DNA from: Flagellimonas olearia
GTDB lineage: Bacteria > Bacteroidota > Bacteroidia > Flavobacteriales > Flavobacteriaceae
NCBI RefSeq assembly: GCF_009184425.1
Contig: NZ_WELG01000001.1
Span: forward strand, 1,549,870 to 1,613,869
Reading direction: 5' to 3'
Length of the DNA: 64,000 nucleotides
Program-made: the position numbers and the translations under genes
Notes under the pieces: generated by a model
The model's input: the letters and a program-made list of their open reading frames with translations, nothing else
Told to the model about the DNA's origin: nothing
Database searches by the model: none
Shown here: positions 18,901 to 24,465 of the stretch, piece after piece
How the letters are laid out: every line of letters starts with the position of its first letter
Numbering within the stretch: position 1 is the stretch's first letter

Positions 18901-21267
18901 TCCCCCAATGGTATTGATTCGCACAGCTCCGATGTTTCCATTTTGACAGCTCATATCGGTAACATCCAAACTCGATATGGCAAAGGCTGTTGAAGGTTCC
19001 TCTATAACCAAAGTGGCGGTGTCGGTACAGTTGGTCTCTTCATCGGTCACGGAAATCACATAACTACCCGCCGCCAATCCTGTGACCGGTATAATACTTC
19101 CATTCTGACCGGTAAAAACGGTTCCCCCATCAATACTATAACTGTAGGTGGTATTGAACCCATCTACCAAGAACCGACCTTCCCCATCGGAATCCCCAAC
19201 ACAGGTGACCACTTTGGTCTGTTGGGCGGTTACTCCAATGGAACTGATATCGGTAATGGCATAGTTCTCGTCATAGGAACACCCTTCATTATCGGTCACC
19301 CTAAAGGTGTAGGTACCCAATCCTAGTCCGGTAAAGGTGTCATTGTTCCCATTATTGACCACACTCGCAGCCGGGGCAATAATCTCATATGTATACGGTC
19401 CAGTTCCCCCGGTAACCGTAAGTTGTAGGGAAGCCGTAGTGGTGATACAATCCAAACTGGAAATGGCAAAATCCAGATTGGTGGGTTTGTCCAAAGCATT
19501 GAAAACAATATCCGGCAGTGTTTGAACGCATCCATTGGCATCCCGTACCAATGGGGTATAGGTTCCCACTCCCAAATTAGGAAAGACGGTGTTTGTACTG
19601 AATCCGGCCCCTACGCTGTATTCATAAGGTGCTGTTCCTCCAGAAACCCCGGAAATGGTAATTTGTCCCCCATTTTCATTGGAGCAGGTAGGAACCGTGT
19701 TTGGTGTAGCCGTTGCCACAATGGTCGAAGGCGTTCCAATGGTAGCCACTTGTGGTGTTGTGGTACAGGTAAAGGAGTCCTGTTCGTATCGCAAAACCAC
19801 ATCGTAGTTGCCTGGGGCCAAATTGGAGAATACGTTACTTATTTGAAAGGTAGCCCCATTATTGATGCTATATTCAATTTCATATCCAAATCCATTGGTG
19901 ACATTGATGGTAACCCTACCATCATTGGCACCACCACAATTGGCATCTTCCTCGGTGATGTTAAAAATTGGCGGTGGAATATCCGGAACATCTACAGAGG
20001 CGCTCCGCTGGCATCCATTGGCATCTTCCACCAAAACATTGTAAGTGCCCGGTGTAGACACTGAAAAACTGGTGGAACCGGCATAGGTGGAGCCAAAAGG
20101 GGCCCCATCCACACTGAAACGGTAAGGAGCGGTTCCTCCTGAAGTGGTCAGGTTTACATTTACCGAAGTAGCCCCACACCCAAAACTATCGGAGGCCGTG
20201 GCAGATACTGCCAAGGGACTTATTCCATTTCCTATGGTGATGGCATCTCCGTTGATATCTGTTGTGATGGTCTCAGAACAATTATTCGTCTCTACCCGGA
20301 TGCTATAGGTGCCTGGACTGACATTGGCAAACGTATAGGTATCGGCTCCGTTGGGTCCAAAGGTATCCACGGTAACCCCGTTCTTCACCAATCGGTAGGT
20401 ATAAAACCCCGGAACACCGGATACTTGTACATCTATACTTCCCAACTCCCCACTACAAAGAATGTCATTGGCGGTCACATCCACTGTAATGTCCAAATCG
20501 TTGACTGTAACACTGTTTGATGGAAAAACACAGGCACTGGCCGAAACATTTTTCAAACGTACATATACCCTGTAACTTCCTGATGCGGTAATATCGAAGA
20601 AGGGTGCATCTTGGTAAGGCCCTGCCGGACTGTTCAAACTGTATTCATATCCCGCAGGAACATTGGTCACCTCTACCCTACCCGGATTGCCACATACAAT
20701 ATCCTCCTTGATCAATTGTGGGTCCAATGGGTTTAAGGTCGATTTAAAATAATAGTATTGACCAGAGCCCACCCGTACCCTGAACTCTCCTGCCGTGGAA
20801 AGATCATAGGTAGGGTCTATTCCCACCGTATTCCAAGTACAGGCCCCATTTATGGTGGGACAATCATCCACCACCGTTGGCGCACAGGTATTGGGGTCCA
20901 ATTTTTGCCATTGATAACTTGCACCTGACTGACTGAGCGTTAGGGTCCTAACGTCACTGGTTCCGCACAGGAAAAATTTGGCAAGAGTGCTTCCATCGTT
21001 GGGACAGACCACTTCTTGATTGGCCCCTTGGATAATGGTAGCGAACATACTTGCACTGGCAAAGGAATGGGACATATCCAGCTTGGACTCAGAGGCATCA
21101 ACAGTATGCACTGAAGTCCCTTCTTCCATCTTGGATTCAGAAACCTTGGATACAATATGGGTGAGCATCTTTTTGACTTCCGTCTTGGCTAATACCGTGG
21201 AACAAAAAATGGATATGGATACCACCAACACGGCATATAGCAGATGCCTTGTCTTTTGAGGGAGCAT
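12952..21267 (-). CDS. Giant SprB-like repeat protein with T9SS type B sorting domain
   Basis: Protein of 2771 residues. The signal peptide (hydrophobic YAVLVVSISIFC, then TVLA) precedes a short unique region. About residues 190-2600 then consist of some 28-30 beta-sandwich modules of 75-95 residues, with recurring GGTAPYxY, FxNLxPGTY and VxDxxGC motifs of SprB/gliding-associated repeats. The C-terminal 85 residues (about 2687-2771) are a gliding-motility-associated type B sorting domain (TPDGDNLNDYWYPG, IYDRYGR, WDGNYEGKPLPTGDYWYVV, final FTLYR). It should be carried to the surface by T9SS. In Flavobacterium, SprB is a mobile gliding adhesin; whether this paralogue supports gliding or other adhesion is open, since no gliding gene is adjacent. 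Confidence 0.92.
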   Translation of the reverse strand: MLPQKTRHLLYAVLVVSISIFCSTVLAKTEVKKMLTHIVSKVSESKMEEGTSVHTVDASESKLDMSHSFASASMFATIIQGANQEVVCPNDGSTLAKFFLCGTSDVRTLTLSQSGASYQWQKLDPNTCAPTVVDDCPTINGACTWNTVGIDPTYDLSTAGEFRVRVGSGQYYYFKSTLNPLDPQLIKEDIVCGNPGRVEVTNVPAGYEYSLNSPAGPYQDAPFFDITASGSYRVYVRLKNVSASACVFPSNSVTVNDLDITVDVTANDILCSGELGSIDVQVSGVPGFYTYRLVKNGVTVDTFGPNGADTYTFANVSPGTYSIRVETNNCSETITTDINGDAITIGNGISPLAVSATASDSFGCGATSVNVNLTTSGGTAPYRFSVDGAPFGSTYAGSTSFSVSTPGTYNVLVEDANGCQRSASVDVPDIPPPIFNITEEDANCGGANDGRVTINVTNGFGYEIEYSINNGATFQISNVFSNLAPGNYDVVLRYEQDSFTCTTTPQVATIGTPSTIVATATPNTVPTCSNENGGQITISGVSGGTAPYEYSVGAGFSTNTVFPNLGVGTYTPLVRDANGCVQTLPDIVFNALDKPTNLDFAISSLDCITTTASLQLTVTGGTGPYTYEIIAPAASVVNNGNNDTFTGLGLGTYTFRVTDNEGCSYDENYAITDISSIGVTAQQTKVVTCVGDSDGEGRFLVDGFNTTYSYSIDGGTVFTGQNGSIIPVTGLAAGSYVISVTDEETNCTDTATLVIEEPSTAFAISSLDVTDMSCQNGNIGAVRINTIGGWGGNRYTLTQPNGSTRGPKNGSTFSNLSQDGTYQVSVTDANGCTVTDSFTLTQLEAPTLTLDTVASDFCYDNFTAATLVVNATLGVAPYQYRINGGAWVGSNSFSGLTPGTYTIEVMDSNDCRDTVTATIEPQVIANATTIQELDCAGPPAQIQVNISNGYTSAGNYDIYEVSINGAPYTSDNNNITGNSFVYSIPNDGSIISDTTFQFLITDAQGCTNETNIVTISPPETISGSVVGTDTQCGDNTSGIVELIPDTSQGIPPYEFSNDNGATFSTQNIFSGYGPGTHGGFVIRDSRGCVSPAYDVTIGASSPLDATVTPTDPVCSSGSVNGSISTTINNGVAPFDYVLLDVAGNLVASSMSTASTTVNFPNLPAGNYTIVTTDAQGCEDRDEVVLDQNSLDLIPLDAAPLNCTDPFLSYRVQAVGGTAPYQFRLVGGGAFVPANVNGVDIHDFSAEVTFGVTYFVEVMDALGCIYIEEIEPITAPSTVTVTATTTSASCDVSGSGTITYEVSGLPNNPANFTVALQNTDTGATLSGPTSFTNESLPFTDTFTGLTPGNYQIIVNDTDTGCSGSTLVFIGFSSPSIAIDNFVEATCNAGALVTVRGFGGTGPFNYAYVPTGAAEPTVFSPETTFEIAGPYPSDYDFYVQDASGCTAFTTLTVTQEAGVPTPVIDVVNQCTATSGYQIHMVSPLTSGPEPENTFQYDIGSGFQTGTTFTVPNPGTYLITVRDGNGCTNTVTAEVFDFFAISADATSFPTCNAGDGVITVNTTGGSGNFEYQLRDAGTLANIGSPQYTNVFNSVLPGDYNILVTDLSSNTTPLCSDEAIVNVSTVNSPVITATPSSDVTCNGADNGTISVELQPGSDTDTPLNYVLYLGSGSTVIAGPQGSPVFDDLQPNTYQVEVVSDRGCTDRSGNIIIDEPSLLQSNAIHTEFSCNPSSNQFSTATITIFTDTNGDGTGTSTGTGPYTYSMNDGTPQFDGTNFQTGNTFEVIDNGTNQTITLTVRDQNGCEDTSSVTINSPTDITFSYNINQITCDASGTGVNPGTIDIIINEGPGNYEVEILPLGSEPARSSGGSDRVTWDIATPGDYIFAVTDVGSGGCAYLTATVNMPEYNTIEAVIAEVQPVMCFNGSDGVISLEINNYSGQYNYEVFTRDNSGVETSTGVTGSFDTNAPINSPELIPNVPAGNLVVHIEALDSPFCDVISNVTTVRSPDRALTVDAIETSPVTCNVPGLGEITATGDGGWGTYQYQLVASDGTVLVDYPNTNPVFENLSTDTYTVNVKDVRGCEAGRDIFLPPPVGITANIEIVQGLACNNDNNAIIQADLVSGGQGPGNYLYQLNRITDGTNSGLQTTPTFANLSAGDYRITIFDGWNCSFTTDLITIDDPEIIVAELVELQPPGCGDLGRMELTVTNPEPGVEYFYRRAGTSDPFVAFGAGMTSVVIAEDITVDPGPFQYDVQNSNGCPFEKSNQISLDPAAPLVIALDLTNATINCAGEATGIIRSEAFGGIGSYMYTLVSSNTLPVTPATMVRPAQSSGIFRELNPGTYYVYAESGGCEAISDPIVIDPKPPLVLEYLEAVPVVCAGDANGQIIIEASGGTGAIRYSISDTLSEFFEGDDPSNPNRKTFNDLSPRTYDIIIQDDLGCTITRTVEITQPAELVASVASTTPEVCLGDGDGTLTLNVTGGTAPYFTSVNSADDADFVQNDSLFFDHLQGGETYVIFVRDANGCQTTVVADIGIGIEIEAEPVVEYGCDGIFPNSTVRINISDNSQVSQLLFALDVDDISLATEQRTFGDLPAGEHTVFIYHQNGCVTFVEFEVEAYEPLTLEAIKTGPNEVTAMATGGYGGYEYFFQGESYGETNTFNISVDANVNIMVRDERGCVANLVMPFDFEGMPEMPDFFTPDGDNLNDYWYPGNREFFPNIEVIIYDRYGRVVAHLDQVKKWDGNYEGKPLPTGDYWYVVNANDREKQRFVGHFTLYR

Positions 21268-21422
21268 AGGTTAAGTCTTGTTAGGACAGAATATTCAGAT
21301 TTGGGACCTTAATATTCTAAATCGTAGTTATCTATACTTATAAAATTCTCTTTATCTTTTCAGCAATCAACTACTAAAAAGTAGTCGTTCATCTATAAAA
21401 TCTATTATTTCAACGTAAAACT

Positions 21423-22547
21423 ATGAAAAAAAGTGTGGTGTTTCTGTATTTTTTCGTTGTACTGCTCGGTACATCTTGCGCCCAAGTCCCCGATAAGGGC
21501 ATTCATTTTCCAAAAACCATTGATTTTACTGTGGAACCCGTGATTACCGGTATTCAAAACCCATGGGGTATGGCTTTTCTTCCCAATACAGGTATTTTGG
21601 TGACCGAAAAATCAGGGGAACTGATTCTTCACAACAATGGAAAAACAACGAAAATCGGGAATATCCCAAAAGATATCTATGCGCGTGGACAGGGCGGTTT
21701 GATGGATATAGAACTACATCCCAATTACAAAGAAAATGGGTGGATCTACTTCTCATATGCTTCCAGTGCAGGGGACCAAAAAGGAGGGAATACGGCCATT
21801 TTCAGGGCTAAACTTTCCAAAAACAAACTTGCACAGACCCAGCTTCTTTACAAAGCCGAGCCCAACTCCACCAAAGGACACCACTTTGGTTCCCGCTTGG
21901 AGTTTGATACAGATGGGTATTTGTATTTTTCCATTGGAGACCGTGGGGACAGGGACATAAACCCCCAAGATATCACCAGGGATTGTGGCAAGATATACCG
22001 AATACATGACGATGGGCGTATCCCCAAAGACAATCCGTTTGTTGGAAAAACCGGCGCAAAAACTGCTATTTACAGCTATGGACATCGAAATCCCCAAGGA
22101 TTGACCCTTCATCCCGAAACGGGAGAATTGTGGGAGCACGAGCATGGTCCAAGGGGTGGGGACGAAATCAATATCATCCAAAAAGGGAAAAACTACGGAT
22201 GGCCCGTCATTACATTCGGCATCAACTATAGCGGCACAAAGATTACGGATGAAACCTCGAGACCCGGCATGCAACAACCTATATACCAATGGACCCCTTC
22301 CATTGGTCCGTCCGGAATGACCTTCGTTTCTTCCAGCAAATACCCCAAATGGAAGGGGAATCTATTGGCAGGTTCCCTATCCTTCCAATATTTGGAACGC
22401 TTGGTCATTGAAAATGGCAAGGTCACCTACCGTGAAAAATTATTGGACGGCCTGGGAAGAATCCGAAACGTAAGGCAGGCTCCAGACGGATTCATTTATG
22501 TGGGCATAGAAGGCAAGGGGGTCTATAAATTGGTCCCCAAGTCTTGA
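21423..22547 (+). CDS. PQQ-dependent soluble aldose dehydrogenase family lipoprotein
   Basis: Protein of 374 residues of the glucose/sorbosone dehydrogenase family, a six-bladed propeller that oxidises sugars with PQQ outside the inner membrane. The signal peptide ends in a probable lipobox LLGTSC. Visible family motifs are NPWGMAFLP near residue 46, GQGGLMDIELHPNY near 90, HHFGSRLEFDTDGYL near 155, GHRNPQGL near 220 and WEHEHGPRGGDEIN near 238. The gene converges on murQ with only 9 bp between stops. Its cofactor PQQ is probably scavenged, since no pqq gene is in view. Substrate cannot be inferred. Confidence 0.88.
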   Translation: MKKSVVFLYFFVVLLGTSCAQVPDKGIHFPKTIDFTVEPVITGIQNPWGMAFLPNTGILVTEKSGELILHNNGKTTKIGNIPKDIYARGQGGLMDIELHPNYKENGWIYFSYASSAGDQKGGNTAIFRAKLSKNKLAQTQLLYKAEPNSTKGHHFGSRLEFDTDGYLYFSIGDRGDRDINPQDITRDCGKIYRIHDDGRIPKDNPFVGKTGAKTAIYSYGHRNPQGLTLHPETGELWEHEHGPRGGDEINIIQKGKNYGWPVITFGINYSGTKITDETSRPGMQQPIYQWTPSIGPSGMTFVSSSKYPKWKGNLLAGSLSFQYLERLVIENGKVTYREKLLDGLGRIRNVRQAPDGFIYVGIEGKGVYKLVPKS

Positions 22548-22556
22548 TAGGCAGAC

Positions 22557-23369
22557 TTATTTTAATGCGTCAATCGCAGCCTTAACGGAACCGTATTGCT
22601 TTAAGGCCTTTTGAGCCTCCTCATATTCCAGTCCCAGTTCTTCCATGACATAACGGGTACCACGGTCTACCAATTTGATGTTGCTCAACTGCATGTTCAC
22701 CATTTTGTTTCCCTTAACCCGTCCCACACGGATCATAACCGCTGTGGAAATCATATTGAGCACCAATTTTTGACTGGTCCCACTCTTCATACGGGTACTT
22801 CCAGTCAAGAATTCCGGTCCTACATTGATTTCAATGGCAATATCGCTTTCGGTTGCCAAAGGTGATCCAGGATTATTGGTGATGCCCGCAGTAAGGATAC
22901 CATGCTTCTTGGCATCGGCAATACCTCCCAAAACATAAGGTGTGGTTCCGGATGCAGCAATACCTACAAGGACATCATTTTCATTGATGTTGTGTTCCAT
23001 CAAATCTTTCCAGGCCTGCTCCCTGTCATCTTCGGCCAACTCTACCGATTTGCGGATGGCAACGTCCCCACCAGCCATCAACCCAACTACCCTGGTATGG
23101 GGCATTCCAAAGGTTGGGGGAATTTCTGAGGCATCCAGAATACCCAAGCGCCCGCTGGTACCGGCTCCGATATAGAACAAGCGCCCTCCCTTTTTGAAAC
23201 GGGGGGCAATCTCATCCACCAGTTGTGCTACTTTGGGCAATACCGCTTCCACGGCATGGGCCACTTTTTTGTCTTCATTGTTGATGTTGGTCACAATATC
23301 CAAGGCATCCATTTGGTCCAATTGGTCATAAAGTGACGGTTGTTCAGTGATTTTGATGTGTTTTTCCAC
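22557..23369 (-). CDS. murQ: N-acetylmuramic acid 6-phosphate etherase
   Basis: Cytoplasmic SIS-domain enzyme of 270 residues that cleaves the lactyl ether of MurNAc-6-phosphate, giving GlcNAc-6-phosphate and D-lactate. The sugar-phosphate loop YIGAGTSGRLGILDASEIPP (residues about 67-86) includes the Glu expected to be catalytic. VELAEDDREQAW holds the second conserved Glu, and GPEFLTGSTRMKSGTSQK the second SIS motif. Length is slightly under the E. coli enzyme (about 298). It is co-transcribed with the DeoR-type regulator (4 bp apart) and lies divergently from susCD, nagZ and anmK, whose product is its substrate. Confidence 0.96.
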   Translation of the reverse strand: MEKHIKITEQPSLYDQLDQMDALDIVTNINNEDKKVAHAVEAVLPKVAQLVDEIAPRFKKGGRLFYIGAGTSGRLGILDASEIPPTFGMPHTRVVGLMAGGDVAIRKSVELAEDDREQAWKDLMEHNINENDVLVGIAASGTTPYVLGGIADAKKHGILTAGITNNPGSPLATESDIAIEINVGPEFLTGSTRMKSGTSQKLVLNMISTAVMIRVGRVKGNKMVNMQLSNIKLVDRGTRYVMEELGLEYEEAQKALKQYGSVKAAIDALK

Positions 23370-23373
23370 TTGG

Positions 23374-24123
23374 TTACAGTAATTGTATGTTCATATTCTT
23401 AAATGCATTGAGTTTAACATCCCATGGCTCCAGTTCGGTAATCAATACGTCTATCTCTTCAACGTCACATATCTTAAAACGTTGCAGCGAACCGATCTTT
23501 TCGGATATACATGGGGATACCACTTTTCGGGAACTATGGATCATAGCCTTTTTCATTTGCACAATTTCCCAATCGAACTCCGTGAGTCCCTCAACCGGGT
23601 GCAAGGAATTGGTCCCCAAAAAACAGATGTCCACCTTGATTTCAGAAAGCATATTGATGGCACTGCCCCCAATGGCAATCTGGGAGTCTTTGGACATTCG
23701 CCCCCCTATAAAAATAACTTCAATATTGCTCTTGGTCAACAATTGCACGGCAATGGGCAAACTGGGTGTAAAACAGGTCAGTTTAAATTTCGAGGGCAAA
23801 CGCTTGGCCAACTCCAAATTAGTGGTTCCACCACTCAATAAAATTACCTGGCCCTCCTTGATCAAGGAAAGACATTTTTCCGCAATCCGGGATTTCTCCT
23901 CCAGCGAGTAAATGGTTTTTCCAATAGGATTATAATTGTTGAAGCCCAATGAAATGGCTCCACCATGCACCTTTTTCAGCAACTTGGAATTATGTAGCTC
24001 CTTAATGTCCCTTCGCACCGTATCTACCGAAACATCCAACAAATTGGCAATATCGGTCAACAATACCCTATTGTGGATGCCCACTTCATTGAGAATAAAT
24101 CGATGCCGCTCTTCTTTTAGCAT
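23374..24123 (-). CDS. DeoR/GlpR-family transcriptional regulator
   Basis: Regulator of 249 residues. The N-terminal DeoR helix-turn-helix (residues about 1-58; LLTDIANLLDVSVDTVRRDI) is followed by HGGA and a C-terminal sugar-phosphate sensor domain with the LSGGTTNLELAKRL loop. Members sense phosphorylated sugars and usually repress. It sits 4 bp upstream of murQ and divergent from the susC operon, with a shared 342-bp control region that contains a periodic TTGC array. MurNAc-6-phosphate or GlcNAc-6-phosphate is a plausible inducer (inference). Autoregulation is likely because one box touches its own predicted -7 element. Confidence 0.9.
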   Translation of the reverse strand: MLKEERHRFILNEVGIHNRVLLTDIANLLDVSVDTVRRDIKELHNSKLLKKVHGGAISLGFNNYNPIGKTIYSLEEKSRIAEKCLSLIKEGQVILLSGGTTNLELAKRLPSKFKLTCFTPSLPIAVQLLTKSNIEVIFIGGRMSKDSQIAIGGSAINMLSEIKVDICFLGTNSLHPVEGLTEFDWEIVQMKKAMIHSSRKVVSPCISEKIGSLQRFKICDVEEIDVLITELEPWDVKLNAFKNMNIQLL

Positions 24124-24179
24124 ATGGAGGGTAAAGTTAAATAAATCCTAAAAAGATTGCTTATTACAGCAATATATTG

Positions 24180-24187
24180 CAAAAATA
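24180..24187 (-). promoter_or_regulatory. -7 element for the regulator-murQ operon
   Basis: The minus strand reads TATTTTTG, an exact TAnnTTTG match, 56 nt upstream of the regulator start codon. No TTG at the ideal 17-23 nt distance was found, so this is a partial promoter call. Confidence 0.45.
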
Positions 24188-24226
24188 AGCAGATATTCGG
24201 ATAATATCGATTAAAATTGCTTTTAC

Positions 24227-24258
24227 TTGCAATCTTTTGCTGTTTTTACATATATTTG
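24227..24258 (+). promoter_or_regulatory. Promoter of the susC operon
   Basis: TTG at 24227-24229 and TATATTTG at 24251-24258 are separated by 21 nt, matching the Flavobacterium promoter pattern TTG-(17-23)-TAnnTTTG. Transcription would start near 24264, leaving a leader of about 200 nt before susC. Confidence 0.65.
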
Positions 24259-24345
24259 GAAGTAGAATTTCGATTTTTTGCAAGAGTGCTAAAGACTTTT
24301 ATTTATTCATTATTCCTAAAAAAGAATTCTTAATGATTAAAATCA

Positions 24346-24441
24346 ATGAAGTCCTTGGGATTTTGGCAAACCATCAAATTCGCCACGGAAAATATAGCTC
24401 CACCCAAAGCCATTGACCGTGAACTAGCTAAATACTATTAA
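24346..24441 (+). other. Possible 31-codon upstream ORF in the susC leader
   Basis: Within the roughly 200-nt leader between the predicted start site (near 24264) and susC, an ATG at 24346 opens a 31-codon frame (begins MKSLGFWQTIKFATENIAPP, ends LAKYY) closed at 24441, 24 nt before the susC ATG. A second short frame starts at 24333. I recognise no family; it could be a leader peptide, a relic or chance. The rest of 24124-24465 is promoter and operator sequence. Confidence 0.25.
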
Positions 24442-24465
24442 CTCTTAATTAAACTACTCAGATTT

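Larger units (their letters stand above)
24157..24281. promoter_or_regulatory. Phased TTGC box array, candidate operator for the DeoR-type regulator
   Basis: TTGC starts at 24157, 24177, 24217, 24227, 24237 and 24278, so successive spacings are 20, 40, 10, 10 and 41 bp, close to whole turns of B-DNA. Three boxes are also read as GCAA on the other strand (24179, 24229, 24280), and a further GCAA is at 24169. The box at 24227 coincides with the -33 TTG of the susC promoter and the box at 24177 touches the -7 of the regulator gene. Binding is inferred from position only. Confidence 0.5.

Noticed and set aside
13000-21260. Many open frames on the plus strand opposite the giant repeat gene, some over 100 codons
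   Set aside because: They follow the codon periodicity of the 2771-residue gene, share no family motif and have no promoters; they are antisense shadows of repeated GC-balanced codons.
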